Of a stretch of 64,000 bases of DNA, positions 1-9,772 are shown in pieces; position 1 is the stretch's first letter, and the number at the start of each line of letters is the position of its first letter. The stretch comes from an uncultured Umboniibacter sp. Its GTDB lineage: Bacteria; Pseudomonadota; Gammaproteobacteria; Pseudomonadales; DSM-25080. The stretch covers positions 1 through 64,000 of the forward strand of contig NZ_CANMGY010000008.1 in the NCBI RefSeq assembly GCF_947497555.1. The letters are read 5' to 3'. Position numbers and translations under genes: made by a program. The notes below the pieces were generated by a model. The model was not told the origin of the DNA, ran no database searches, and worked only from the letters and a program-made list of their open reading frames with translations.

Positions 1-76
1 GCCCAGATAGCTCAGTCGGTAGAGCAGCGGATTGAAAATCCGCGTGTCGGTGGTTCGATTCCGCCTCTGGGCACCA
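1..76 (+). tRNA. tRNA-Phe (GAA anticodon)
   Basis: The cloverleaf is complete and ends in an encoded CCA at 74-76. The 7-bp acceptor stem pairs GCCCAGA at 1-7 with TCTGGGC. The anticodon loop ATTGAAAAT places GAA at 34-36, which reads UUC and UUU. The T-loop has the usual GGTTCGATTCC. The gene begins at the first base of the window, so its promoter and any upstream tRNA genes are out of view. A terminator follows directly, so this is the last gene of its transcript. Confidence 0.98.
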
Positions 77-81
77 CCTTT

Positions 82-112
82 AAAAAACCTCGTCTTTGAC
101 GAGGTTTTTTTT
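82..112 (+). terminator. Rho-independent terminator after tRNA-Phe
   Basis: AACCTCGTC and GACGAGGTT form a perfect 9-bp stem around a TTT loop, followed by a run of eight T. It lies six bases after the tRNA CCA. An A-run precedes the stem, so it may also stop the convergent minus-strand amylase transcript ending at 123. Confidence 0.9.
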
Positions 113-122
113 CGTCACCACA

Positions 123-2090
123 TTAGCGAGCCTTCGATAAGATAATCGTCGAGGATCTCGGTGAGAGCGTTAAGACCAGGACATTATCCCGTCGCTCAAC
201 CGTGCCGCCAGATAGGGCATTCTGGTAATCCAAGGCCTCAGTAGCAAGCGGCAACTCAACCCGCCTTGACTCATCAGCAAGATTAAATACGGCATAGCTG
301 TCTTGCATCGTTCCAGGAATCCAACGTCGATAGCCCCAAGTCCGGGCGTCGTCGTCAACCAACACGTGTTCAACTTCGCCTCGCCTTAATTCAGGTCGCT
401 GATTACGTAGTGCTGAAAGTTGCTGGTAATAGCGATGTAATGATTCATCGAAACGAACTTCATCATGCGGTCGGGAAGCGCCAAACGGATGGCTAACCTC
501 CGTATCAAATTCAAACTCTGGCCAGATTAAGGGCTTTCGAGTATGCGGATCATCTGCACCCCACATCCCCATCTCGTCGCCCGCCCAGATTTGCGGAGCA
601 CCGATGTAACTAAACTGATGCGTAATGAGCAGGCGGACATCATTAAAGGCATCGCTACTCGGCCGCTCTATCCGATAGTCCCTATCGGGCGCCGGAGAGG
701 CGTCTAGCTTATAAAGATTATCGTTATACAAAGAGGTTGAGAGCCTAGGTGAATCGTGGCTGGCGCTCATATTCATAAAGCTCATCAGCTGCTCCGGGGA
801 AAGACCCTGCTTGATATCCTCCAAGCGATCTACCGCCGACGAAATAGCGAGCTCATCAGGAGCGTTTGCTATTAAGTGACGAGCAATCCGATACCAGCGA
901 TAATTCATATGCGCATCAAACATATCGCCTTCTAGATAAGGTGCTGGATCTAATAGTTCGTGAGGAAATTTCTCCCACCAAACTTCCCCAATCAAATAGG
1001 CTTCTGGGTTGATACTGCGGACATGCGCCCTAAACTCCCGCCAGAAGCCCAGCGGTAGTTCTGCTGCTACATCTAAGCGAAACCCATCTACCCCATCGCT
1101 TGGGTCTCCATCGCCGTTAGGATCAAGCCAACGACTGGCCACGGCAAAGATGTGCTCCTTTGCTTGCTCACTATAGATATTCCCCTCAAAGGCGAAGGTA
1201 CGGTCACTGTGATCGGCGTATTCAGTTTCACGAATTTCGGGCAATGAGTGAACGCCTAACCAACCTCGATATTCAAATTCCGACGCTTCAGTGTCTGGGT
1301 CATCGAACTGTTTTACCCAGTACCACTCCGCGAACTCGGAGCTGGCTTGCTTCTGCAGCACGTCCTGCCAAGCCCAGAAGTTGATTCCCGTATGATTCCA
1401 AGAAAAATCCATAATCACGCGGATATCTCGTTGATGAAATTCATCCACTAACTCCACAAAATCTCTATCCGCATTGGTCCAGATCCAATTGTCACTGTTC
1501 AGGGGATCCTCTTCCTGCATCATTGTAACGTCTGCGCTGGGGTTAGGTCCGAAGTTGCGGTCAATGTGATGCCAACTAGCGGCATCGTATTTATGCAGCG
1601 ATGGTGCATCGTTGAGAGGGTTAAAATAGATCGCGTTAACGCCAAGGGATTGGATGTAGTCTAGCTTTTGTCGGACACCCTCCAGATCACCGCCATAACG
1701 TCGCCAAGCAGACTTTTGATTAAAACTGGTGATTTCATTTCCATAGAAATCCTGACCTAGGTCACTGCCGGTGGCGTAATCGTCTAGCTGATACCAATCC
1801 TGTGTCCACGGCGTTATATGCCAATCTGCGGGAGCAGTGCCTGGATAGGCACCCTGAATATCCGCGAGGCGAGGATCATTTTCAGTATTTCCGTTATAGA
1901 AACGCTCCACGAATATTTGATACCAAATCGCGTCTAGCGCCCAATCAGGAGGAGCAGTAAAGTCAGATTGCGGCGCCTTGGCGTGAGCTGAGTCAGTCAA
2001 AGGAACATCACTCTCTCGCGGCTCAGGTTGAGTGGTATCACATGCGCTAAGCATGCCTAGTAAAGAAATACCGGCTATTAATAATCGCAT
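123..2090 (-). CDS. Lipoprotein GH13-family alpha-amylase-like glycoside hydrolase
   Basis: This 655-residue protein hydrolyses or rearranges alpha-1,4/1,6 glucans or dextrins. The N-terminus is a lipoprotein signal with lipobox LSAC at about residues 14-17, so the enzyme is probably anchored in the outer membrane or periplasm. The four GH13 blocks are readable in order: DFSWNH (about 226), GFRLDVAAE (about 334, nucleophile Asp), GEVWWE (about 368, acid/base Glu) and SASHDSPR (about 439, stabilising Asp). An aromatic-rich region of about 100 residues precedes the barrel, as in cyclomaltodextrinase/neopullulanase relatives. The start has an AGGCG site six bases upstream. There is no visible maltodextrin transporter or regulator nearby. 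The exact substrate cannot be read. Confidence 0.9.
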   Translation of the reverse strand: MRLLIAGISLLGMLSACDTTQPEPRESDVPLTDSAHAKAPQSDFTAPPDWALDAIWYQIFVERFYNGNTENDPRLADIQGAYPGTAPADWHITPWTQDWYQLDDYATGSDLGQDFYGNEITSFNQKSAWRRYGGDLEGVRQKLDYIQSLGVNAIYFNPLNDAPSLHKYDAASWHHIDRNFGPNPSADVTMMQEEDPLNSDNWIWTNADRDFVELVDEFHQRDIRVIMDFSWNHTGINFWAWQDVLQKQASSEFAEWYWVKQFDDPDTEASEFEYRGWLGVHSLPEIRETEYADHSDRTFAFEGNIYSEQAKEHIFAVASRWLDPNGDGDPSDGVDGFRLDVAAELPLGFWREFRAHVRSINPEAYLIGEVWWEKFPHELLDPAPYLEGDMFDAHMNYRWYRIARHLIANAPDELAISSAVDRLEDIKQGLSPEQLMSFMNMSASHDSPRLSTSLYNDNLYKLDASPAPDRDYRIERPSSDAFNDVRLLITHQFSYIGAPQIWAGDEMGMWGADDPHTRKPLIWPEFEFDTEVSHPFGASRPHDEVRFDESLHRYYQQLSALRNQRPELRRGEVEHVLVDDDARTWGYRRWIPGTMQDSYAVFNLADESRRVELPLATEALDYQNALSGGTVERRDNVLVLTLSPRSSTIILSKAR

Positions 2091-2149
2091 TATTCGCCTC
2101 TCCGTAAGCGTTTAATTACTCTGGAGTGTAGCAAAGACAAAGCGCGGTG

Positions 2150-2174
2150 CTATCCCCCTTCTCTAGGGGGATAG
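2150..2174. repeat. Perfect 10-bp inverted repeat upstream of the amylase gene
   Basis: CTATCCCCCT and AGGGGGATAG pair perfectly around a 5-base loop. The hairpin lies 60 bp upstream of the amylase start and 90 bp after the purC stop. It has no T-run on either side, so it is not a typical intrinsic terminator. An operator, an mRNA-stabilising stem at the purC 3' end, or a Rho-assisted stop are all possible. Confidence 0.6.
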
Positions 2175-2263
2175 TAGACGCTGAAGTTGATAGTGAAGGG
2201 AACTGAAAGCCGATTAAGCCATAAAACGCTTACCGCATCGATGGCAACACGAGTGACGTGACG

Positions 2264-3370
2264 CTATGACTCAATCAGCCCGAAATCGGCAGCCAAAATG
2301 TCAATGATTTCGGCCCTAGGGTTTGTCGAGAGGTTCAATTTTCGACCGATAATCCGTTCAACTGTCGTGACATAAGTAGTTGAAACATCCAGGAGAAAAT
2401 TCGTCGGAAGCTCGTTCTCCGCTGCCAGTTTCTCGCGCTCATCCATACGCTCTTTATTCAAAAGAATATCAGCATCAGGAAAGTGATTGAGCAGACGCTG
2501 TCGGAAACCTTCCTTTGAATTTTCAATGATTTTTCCGTTAGCATGAGCGTTAATATCCCACATCCGCGATGAATCAGGCGTACCCACTTCATCCATATAA
2601 ATCAGCTCTTGCTCACCGTTGCTGTTCGTCACATAGCCAAACTCAAACTTCGTGTCGACGAAGATTTGACCCGCCTCCGCGAGAGCACTTTCGATCAATC
2701 TAAAGCCCTCGCTCAAGCAGCGTTCATAGGTGCTGATGTCATCGACAGACAGGAAATTAAATGCTTCATGGTTAGCCACAATGTCAGCCCGACTGATATT
2801 CACGTCGTCAGCTTCAGGGACACCAGGGATCCCCCTTAGAATACCCTTTGTGGAAGGCGTAATGAGGAGTTCAGGAAGCTTTTGATCTTTCTCTAAACCT
2901 TCAGGCAGTTCAATGCCGCAAAAGTTGCGCTCGCCATTACTGTAAGCTCGCCACATTGAGCCGGTAATGTAATTCCTGGCAATGGCTTCGATTTTAACCG
3001 GCTTCGCTTTGCGAACAATCCAAACCAGTGGATGGGGCACCTCAAGGATATGACTATGAGCCAATCCATTTTCCTTAAATAGCTCAAACCAATGGTGTGA
3101 GATCGCGTTTAGGGCAGCGCCCTTACCTGGAACTCCCGCAAGTCCACCCTCACCCTGCCATATACAATCAAAAGCCGAGAGCCTATCACTAATCACCATG
3201 ATCGCTAACGGTGTATCAACCGGCACATCGTAGCCTCGCTCACGAATCAGGCGAGCACTATCAGCTTCCGTCAGCCAGTAAACTGAGCGAACTTTACCCG
3301 AGTGAACTGGGGCATCGGTACGAATGGGTAGGTCATCATTGACAGCCAGAACCTGCTGGGCGATGGTCAT
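2264..3370 (-). CDS. purC: Phosphoribosylaminoimidazole-succinocarboxamide synthase (SAICAR synthetase)
   Basis: The enzyme joins CAIR and aspartate with ATP in de novo purine synthesis and acts in the cytosol. At 368 residues it belongs to the long bacterial type, not the ~237-residue E. coli form. Family segments include SGKVRSVYW near the N-terminus (ATP site), [22 protein letters not shown] and [15 protein letters not shown]. The reading frame stays open 32 codons further upstream to 3466, but that extension is not SAICAR synthetase-like. The ATG at 3370 has AGAGGA seven bases before it, so I chose it. The gene is a single transcription unit between a terminator at 3612-3648 and the amylase. 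Confidence 0.95.
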   Translation of the reverse strand: MTIAQQVLAVNDDLPIRTDAPVHSGKVRSVYWLTEADSARLIRERGYDVPVDTPLAIMVISDRLSAFDCIWQGEGGLAGVPGKGAALNAISHHWFELFKENGLAHSHILEVPHPLVWIVRKAKPVKIEAIARNYITGSMWRAYSNGERNFCGIELPEGLEKDQKLPELLITPSTKGILRGIPGVPEADDVNISRADIVANHEAFNFLSVDDISTYERCLSEGFRLIESALAEAGQIFVDTKFEFGYVTNSNGEQELIYMDEVGTPDSSRMWDINAHANGKIIENSKEGFRQRLLNHFPDADILLNKERMDEREKLAAENELPTNFLLDVSTTYVTTVERIIGRKLNLSTNPRAEIIDILAADFGLIES

Positions 3371-3611
3371 GCGAAATCCTCTAAAAACATCATCTATGAT
3401 GGGCAGGATAACTGAGCGAGCAAGGGTAGCAAGGGTATCGTTACTTTTGCCATAAACGGACGACACATTAAAATTCTTCTAGTGCCATGGGGGAATTAAA
3501 ACGTTAGTAAGAAGGCCACCTAAATAAGATGAATCGCTCACAGCTCGTCAAAGCGAACCGAGCACAGTAGTTTTTTAGCTCCAGCAAAAAAATACCCTCC
3601 ATCGCGAGATA

Positions 3612-3648
3612 GACAAACAAAAAGGGCGACTCAGTGAGCCGCCCTTAA
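3612..3648 (-). terminator. Rho-independent terminator of the metzincin gene
   Basis: Read on the minus strand, AAGGGCGGCTCA pairs with TGAGTCGCCCTT (one G-U pair) and is followed by TTTTTGTTTGT. It begins about 25 bases after the stop codon of the gene at 3673-5217. The rest of the 302-bp gap (3371-3672) holds the purC leader; I see no gene in it. Confidence 0.8.
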
Positions 3649-3672
3649 GCAAAATAGAATAGCGTTCAAGTC

Positions 3673-5217
3673 CTAGCTTCCAGGAACTGAACTCACTCCT
3701 TGACCTGGCTTGCCATCAACTTGATACAAGCTTAAGTTATAATCACCTGTTCGTAGGGCACCGTTACCAGTCTCATCCAGCGGGAAGAGCTGCAGATTAC
3801 CCGCTGCATCATAGCCAAAACTCAGTAGGTTTGGCGCACTGACTTCAAGGCGATAGATTCCATCAACAGGAAGCTCTGCATCAATTAATAACGCATCAAA
3901 ACCTTCGAAGTTTTGGAAGTTTTCAGCAACCAACTCGCTAGAACCATCTCCCAACTCGCGATAGAGAGACACCGCTCCGATAACCGGCTCACCAACAGGA
4001 ACATCAAAGCCATTGAATTCGGCGCTAACAAACGATCCACCTTTACCTCGGAAACGATAGTTATCAACCTCACCAGACTGACTAATTTGACCGCGGATAA
4101 GTGCCTCACGGATATCTAGCTTACCCCCTGCATTCTCGCCCTCAACTAGGGTATTAGGCGCAACAACTTTGCGAAGATGAACGAGTTTATTTCGACCCGT
4201 CACCGACGCCTCGGAAACTAAGCGAGGCCTCTCGCCCGCCGCCAACTTAATTACTGAACGTTCTGAGAAGAAACGATCTCTCAAAGTACTGTCCGATAGT
4301 CCAATACCAACGCTGGCTCCTGACGCCATCATATGAAGCTGCGCCTCATCACCTTCAGCGAGCCCGTCAAAAACGGGGAAGAAGTCAAAGGGAGATGGAA
4401 CGCCCGTAGTAGGTATGCCGGTACCTGGCGAGCCAAACGAGTCATGATGACGCAGTCCAAGATTGTGTCCCAATTCGTGAGCCGCTGTATTTGAAGCTTG
4501 GTTAACGGTCGCCGTTGACAGCGCTGCTGCAACGTCACCGTTCTCAACCGGAATACCCGATAATGAGGTTAGGAAACTACCTGATGGGTCAAGCTGAGCG
4601 AATACAGACCAAAGGTTGGCGTCAACAAAGGCCGAGTCGTTGCGAACCTGGTTACCGATATCAATTCCCTGAGCCCGGCCAAATAGAATTCCGCTAGTGA
4701 AATCGATACAAATTTGATCTTCGCATTCGAAGTTCAGTGTCGAAAACTCCCCTTCTTCAGGGACCGATTGCGTAAAACTAATATCGAAGCCTGAATAATC
4801 CGCCTCTAGTCGGCGTTGGATTTCATCACGCTCAGTTGCGGAAAATTCGTAACTTGGAAATTGCGCCAACTGACCGCCAAATATGACAGCCCAGAAGAAT
4901 GGCGAACTATTTTCAAAGTCAAGGTAGACAACTTGTGTATCATTGTTACCACTACCGATAGCCAGTCCCTGACCATTCGCGGCCGAACCATCTTGATTAC
5001 CGGAGCTATTTAAACTCTTTCTTGCCTGAGCCTGGGCGCTATCCAACACCAGTTGAACTTGATCAGCGGTCAAGTTACGGCGATCAAAACAACCCGCCCC
5101 GCCACAATCATCAGTGATTAGTTTAAGTTCAGAGTAGTCAAACGTTTCCTGGGCAACCGCGAATGGTGATATCGCTAACGCTAATAGGCTTGGCGTTAAA
5201 ATGTCCTTAATCTTCAT
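3673..5217 (-). CDS. Secreted metzincin-type zinc metalloprotease with C-terminal PPC-like domain
   Basis: The 514-residue protein begins with a Sec signal peptide (cleavage likely after FAVA, residue ~22). The zinc motif HELGHNLGLRH lies at about residue 245 and fits HExxHxxGxxH, the metzincin signature. A methionine that could serve as the Met-turn follows at HMMAS (about 296). The last ~150 residues, from about GQISQSGEVDNYRF, look like a bacterial pre-peptidase C-terminal (PPC) beta-sandwich, often cleaved off or used for substrate binding. Four Cys in the N-terminal half could form disulfides. The likely role is extracellular protein degradation for nutrition. The start has an AGGGATC site and the gene ends in its own terminator. 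The substrate is not predictable. Confidence 0.85.
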   Translation of the reverse strand: MKIKDILTPSLLALAISPFAVAQETFDYSELKLITDDCGGAGCFDRRNLTADQVQLVLDSAQAQARKSLNSSGNQDGSAANGQGLAIGSGNNDTQVVYLDFENSSPFFWAVIFGGQLAQFPSYEFSATERDEIQRRLEADYSGFDISFTQSVPEEGEFSTLNFECEDQICIDFTSGILFGRAQGIDIGNQVRNDSAFVDANLWSVFAQLDPSGSFLTSLSGIPVENGDVAAALSTATVNQASNTAAHELGHNLGLRHHDSFGSPGTGIPTTGVPSPFDFFPVFDGLAEGDEAQLHMMASGASVGIGLSDSTLRDRFFSERSVIKLAAGERPRLVSEASVTGRNKLVHLRKVVAPNTLVEGENAGGKLDIREALIRGQISQSGEVDNYRFRGKGGSFVSAEFNGFDVPVGEPVIGAVSLYRELGDGSSELVAENFQNFEGFDALLIDAELPVDGIYRLEVSAPNLLSFGYDAAGNLQLFPLDETGNGALRTGDYNLSLYQVDGKPGQGVSSVPGS

Positions 5218-5442
5218 GTATAGATCCCTTCTAATTACAAGTAATAAACTATTAGGATTCTGACAGCTTATGAGCTATTCGAATGAATCCATTATAAGTA
5301 CTACTTTTAAGCAGCAGCTTATTGATTACGCAATTAAAAAGCTTATAGATCAATGAAAATATGATTCAATGCAGAATTTTGGTTATTTTATGCACAGAAT
5401 TAGAGTGGGAATATAAAAGCTGAATTAGCCGTTTCAAAATGG

Positions 5443-5479
5443 TTAGGGCTTGAACTACTTGCTAGTAGTCCAAGCCTAA
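5443..5479 (-). terminator. Hairpin just after the polyamine-binding protein gene (probable terminator)
   Basis: TTAGGGCTTGAACTACT pairs with AGTAGTCCAAGCCTAA through two stem blocks around TGCT. It lies seven bases after the stop at 5486. The T-run (TTTTTT) is on the plus-strand side, so as a minus-strand terminator it is weak (CCATTTTG follows). The remaining gap to 5218 is AT-rich and probably carries the metzincin promoter. Confidence 0.5.
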
Positions 5480-5485
5480 TATTTT

Positions 5486-6580
5486 TTATTCCGCAGTCCA
5501 ATCCGCACCGCGGATAGATAGCCAGCCGCGAAGCTTCAATTCGAGGATTTCATCACTATCGGCAGCTGGAATAATCAGGCGCGATCGAACCGAATCCGTT
5601 GGATAGATGCCTTCATTAGTCTGCACCTCAGGATCAACGAACTGTTCAGCAGCCCTCACCGCAGAAGGGTAGGCAATCTCATTCACAATCGCCGCATTCA
5701 CTTCAGCATCTAACAGGAAGTTAATGAATTCATGGGCGCGCTCTGGGTTAGCAGCATTAGCTGGAATTCCAACCATATCAATCCAGAGGATGCTACCTTC
5801 GTCTGGAATGACATACTCGTAGTTATCACCATTATCAACTTCTGCAAACGCTGCAATAACATCGCCATTCCAAGCTACCGTCACACAGGTCTCACCGGAG
5901 GTTAACCCGTCCTCAAAATCCTCCATAGAGAATTGAACATAGCTCGACGCACGTTTGACGAGGTTTATCGCCTCTTGAATATCAGCCGTTGAGTCTGAAT
6001 TAGGTGATTTCTCTAGCGCTAACAAAGCTAGCGGCAACATCTCGTCAGGTGAGTCCAAAAAGTTCACTCCGCAGCGTTGCAGCTTGCGCAGGTTCACCGG
6101 ATCAAATAACTGTCCCCAACTGGTAAAACTAAAGTCTGGCCCCATAACCTGGGCCACTTTTGCTCTATCGACAGCAATACCCGTGGTACCCCAAAGGTAG
6201 GGCAGGCCAAAGCGGTTACCTGGGTCAATATCAGTTTGCATCCTCGCCAAAAAGCCGCGATCTAAATTAGTATAATAGTGCGGAATATTGCGCTTTTTAA
6301 GTGGCGTGAAGAGCCCGTCGCGAAGCTGTGATACAAAGAAGTTATCGGAAGGAAAAACGACATCCCACGCCTCTGAAGCGGTACGTAGCTCCCTATCAAG
6401 GCGCTCATTTGATTCATACTCTTCGTAAACGACGGTCACACCAGTTTTGGCTTCGAATTGAGCAATGGTGTCTTCGGCAACGTAATCTGACCAGTTGTAG
6501 ACTCGCAGAGTTTCCGCTGTCGATAACGAAGATGCTAGAGCTAAGAAGGCAATTCCTCCGAGTTTTACTTTGAAGCGCAT
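5486..6580 (-). CDS. Polyamine (putrescine/spermidine) ABC transporter periplasmic binding protein, PotF/PotD-like
   Basis: This 364-residue protein has a Sec signal peptide ending near STAE (about residue 22) and then the family's opening strand LRVYNWSDYV. The segments DVVFPSDNFF, LPYLWGTTGIAVD and TVAWNGDVIAAF are characteristic of spermidine/putrescine binding proteins. It would capture polyamines in the periplasm for an ABC importer. No permease or ATPase gene (PotG/H/I) is adjacent, so it is either an orphan working with a transporter encoded elsewhere or a sensor partner. A TAGGAAA site precedes the ATG. It lies downstream of amtB on the same strand but is separated by a strong terminator. 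Confidence 0.9.
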   Translation of the reverse strand: MRFKVKLGGIAFLALASSLSTAETLRVYNWSDYVAEDTIAQFEAKTGVTVVYEEYESNERLDRELRTASEAWDVVFPSDNFFVSQLRDGLFTPLKKRNIPHYYTNLDRGFLARMQTDIDPGNRFGLPYLWGTTGIAVDRAKVAQVMGPDFSFTSWGQLFDPVNLRKLQRCGVNFLDSPDEMLPLALLALEKSPNSDSTADIQEAINLVKRASSYVQFSMEDFEDGLTSGETCVTVAWNGDVIAAFAEVDNGDNYEYVIPDEGSILWIDMVGIPANAANPERAHEFINFLLDAEVNAAIVNEIAYPSAVRAAEQFVDPEVQTNEGIYPTDSVRSRLIIPAADSDEILELKLRGWLSIRGADWTAE

Positions 6581-6690
6581 AAAATTTCCTATTACAACAA
6601 ACAGCAGAAGTTATTATTAGGACTGATTCTAACTGTTAATGTGATCACAAATCCACCATTTAACCGAAAGAATACTTGATTTATTTTCGA

Positions 6691-6718
6691 TAAAAAAAAG
6701 GCGCTCAAATGAGCGCCA
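6691..6718 (-). terminator. Rho-independent terminator of the torF-glnK-amtB operon
   Basis: On the minus strand GGCGCTCA pairs with TGAGCGCC around TT and is followed by eight T. It starts 22 bases after the amtB stop, and closes the nitrogen operon before the polyamine-binding protein gene. Confidence 0.92.
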
Positions 6719-6739
6719 ACACACTGGGACGTGTCAAAC

Positions 6740-7999
6740 TTATTTCGTTGTGAACTCTGGGTATGCCTCCATACCACATTCTGCGATGTCCACACCGCTA
6801 AACTCTTCTTCTTCCGTTACACGAATACCGAAAATCACTTTGATGAGCATCCACACGACGAGACTTGCTGTAAACACCCAAGCGAAGATTGTTGCGGCAC
6901 CCACTATTTGTCCGAAGAACGTAGCGCCATCGTTAGTGATTGGCACTAATAGCAAACCAAGTAGGCCTACTGTTCCGTGAACCGAGATAGCACCTACCGG
7001 GTCATCAATTTTCAGTTTCTCCAACCCTAAGATTGAAAGGACAACTAGCACACCACCTGCAGCGCCAAATAGCGTTGCTTGGAGCGCGGTTGGTGTTGAA
7101 GGCTCTGCGGTGATGGCAACCAATCCAGCTAGTGCGCCGTTCAGTGCCATGGTTAAATCAGCCTTGCCGAACATTAGTCGTGCAAGTACTAGCGCTGCGA
7201 CCAAACCGCCAGCCGCGGCTGCGTTAGTGTTCAAAAAGACCATCGCTACGCTATGTGCGCTTGAAGCATCACCCAGCTTAAGTACTGAACCACCGTTGAA
7301 GCCGAACCAACCCATCCATAGGATGAAGGTACCCAAAGTCGCTAACGGAAGGTTCGCGCCTGGGATAGCGTTTACTTGGCCATTCGAACCATACTTACCC
7401 TTACGAGCACCTAGAAGGAGTACACCTGCTAGTGCAGCTGCTGCACCGGCCATGTGAACGATACCCGAGCCAGCAAAGTCAGAGAAGCCAAAGTCATCAC
7501 CCAGGCTGAATAGCCCAAATACATCCTGACCACCCCAAGTCCAGCTACCTTCAAGCGGGTAAATAACACCCGTCATCACTACCGTGAAAGCTAGGAAAGC
7601 CCAAAGTTTCATACGCTCAGCTACTGCACCCGAAACAATACTCATCGCTGTGGCAACAAATACTACCTGGAAAAAGAAATCCGAAGCCGCTGAATAAACC
7701 GACGATCCAGCAAAACCTTCTTCAGCTGAAGCAGCAAGGACTTCCTCTTGGCTAAATGCTTCGATTCCAGATAGGAACAAGCCACCATCATACATAATGG
7801 CGTAACCGCAGATCAGGTACATGGTGCAGGAAATAGCGAATAGCGCCACGTTTTTGGTAAGAATCTCAGTGGTGTTCTTTGAGCGAACTAGACCAGCTTC
7901 TAACATAGCGAAGCCAGCTGCCATCCACATTACTAATGCACCACACACTAGAAAATAAAAGGTATCCAATGCATATTGGATTTCATAGATCTCGTTCAT
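6740..7999 (-). CDS. amtB: Ammonium transporter AmtB
   Basis: AmtB conducts ammonium across the inner membrane as a trimer. The 419-residue protein shows about 11 membrane segments and no cleavable signal. The two pore histidines are visible in GIVHMAGAAAAL (about 182) and VHGTVGLLGLLL (about 320). LWAFLAFTVVMTGVIYPLEGSWTWGG matches the family over that stretch. The N-terminus starts directly with the first helix region, ALVMWMAAGFAMLEAGLVR. The gene lies 33 bp after glnK in an operon whose PII product blocks the pore when nitrogen is plentiful. A sigma54 promoter lies upstream of the operon. Confidence 0.97.
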   Translation of the reverse strand: MNEIYEIQYALDTFYFLVCGALVMWMAAGFAMLEAGLVRSKNTTEILTKNVALFAISCTMYLICGYAIMYDGGLFLSGIEAFSQEEVLAASAEEGFAGSSVYSAASDFFFQVVFVATAMSIVSGAVAERMKLWAFLAFTVVMTGVIYPLEGSWTWGGQDVFGLFSLGDDFGFSDFAGSGIVHMAGAAAALAGVLLLGARKGKYGSNGQVNAIPGANLPLATLGTFILWMGWFGFNGGSVLKLGDASSAHSVAMVFLNTNAAAAGGLVAALVLARLMFGKADLTMALNGALAGLVAITAEPSTPTALQATLFGAAGGVLVVLSILGLEKLKIDDPVGAISVHGTVGLLGLLLVPITNDGATFFGQIVGAATIFAWVFTASLVVWMLIKVIFGIRVTEEEEFSGVDIAECGMEAYPEFTTK

Positions 8000-8032
8000 T
8001 ACGAGCCTCCAATGGTTCGTTATTAAATTAGC

Positions 8033-9092
<1,060 letters not shown>

Positions 9093-9224
9093 GTTTACTC
9101 TCCCTGAAGATGTTTATTCATTTGGTCGAATCTTTGTTCGACCTTTACCCTATGCGTTTAAGTTTTTTCTACGAGCTACTTTGGCTCGCTCGAGCGCACT
9201 TCCTTGTCCACTCAATGATTGCAA

Positions 9225-9241
9225 AGCAGAATCCGTGCCAA
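9225..9241 (-). promoter_or_regulatory. Sigma54 (RpoN) promoter of torF-glnK-amtB
   Basis: Read on the minus strand the sequence is TTGGCACG-GATT-CTGCT, against the consensus YTGGCACG-N4-TTGCW. The invariant GG (9239-9238) and GC (9227-9226) are exactly ten bases apart. Transcription would begin near 9214, giving a leader of about 120 bases before the porin ATG at 9092. This fits nitrogen-limitation control of the operon. Confidence 0.88.
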
Positions 9242-9329
9242 CTTTCCGCAAAGCACTGTTTTGAGGGCTTAACATAGTTAACGACCGTAAATTTTCCTTT
9301 CGATATCAATGCTCAAAGCTCGCACTTGA

Positions 9330-9364
9330 GCACCAATTTGGAATAACTGCACCACAATGGACAC
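9330..9364. promoter_or_regulatory. Two candidate NtrC enhancer sites
   Basis: GCACCAATTTGG (from 9330) and TGCACCACAATGG (from 9348) resemble the NtrC site TGCACCAAAATGGTGCA, each with a good left half and a decayed right half. Their centres are about 19 bp apart and 115-150 bp upstream of the predicted sigma54 start site, a normal enhancer position. The remainder of the 9093-9469 gap holds no gene that I can support. Confidence 0.5.
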
Positions 9365-9469
9365 CATGGAATCGACCTGCCACACCCTACTTTTGGATAA
9401 AACTACCTCTAAGCTGAGCTGCCATCGAGGCTAAGATTTGCTAAAGTGGCGGTAACTAGGAGAGCCATT

Positions 9470-9697
9470 ATGGAAAAGCTAAACTTCACAGCTATTACCA
9501 GCCAACTTACAGAAATCTTTAACAGCAGCGCCATCGACGATACTGAAGCGCACGTTAAGTCACTTCTTCAGTCTCAGTTACGAAAAATGGACGTAGTAAG
9601 CAGGGAGGAGTTCGACGCTCAACAGGCGGTGCTACTGCGCACACGTGAGCGCCTCCAACAACTAGAGCGTCAGTTCGAAGCGCTCGAGAAGCGCTAG
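9470..9697 (+). CDS. ubiK: Ubiquinone biosynthesis accessory factor UbiK (YqiC/BMFP family)
   Basis: UbiK is a small coiled-coil protein that assists ubiquinone synthesis, working with the lipid-binding factor UbiJ. The 75-residue product has the family C-terminal half SREEFDAQQAVLLRTRERL followed by a heptad-rich tail LQQLERQFEALEKR. The ATG at 9470 is chosen over the open frame from 9446 because AGGAGAG lies six bases before it and the length then fits the family. It is followed by comM, a very common gammaproteobacterial pairing. Confidence 0.92.
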   Translation: MEKLNFTAITSQLTEIFNSSAIDDTEAHVKSLLQSQLRKMDVVSREEFDAQQAVLLRTRERLQQLERQFEALEKR

Positions 9698-9704
9698 ACC
9701 TTTA

Positions 9705-9737
9705 TTATCAAATGGCCGGATAGGCCAAATTGATAAT
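9705..9737. repeat. Imperfect inverted repeat between ubiK and comM
   Basis: ATTATCAA plus TGGCC pairs with GGCCA plus TTGATAAT, with one or two bulged bases, around GGATA. No T-run follows, so it looks like an mRNA stem or protein-binding site and not a strong terminator. It ends 35 bp before the comM start. Confidence 0.55.
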
Positions 9738-9772
9738 CAACACCTGTTATGCCAATTACCAAGGAAGGTGCG

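Noticed and set aside
3371-3466. 32-codon N-terminal extension of purC
   Set aside because: It has no similarity to SAICAR synthetase and the inner ATG has a much better ribosome binding site.
5443-5489. Plus-strand intrinsic terminator (stem plus TTTTTT)
   Set aside because: No plus-strand gene ends upstream of it. I kept it only as a probable hairpin at the end of the minus-strand polyamine-binding gene.
7110-7457. 115-codon frame antisense to amtB
   Set aside because: It is the complement of a highly conserved ammonium transporter and has biased Ala/Pro/Thr content typical of a shadow frame.
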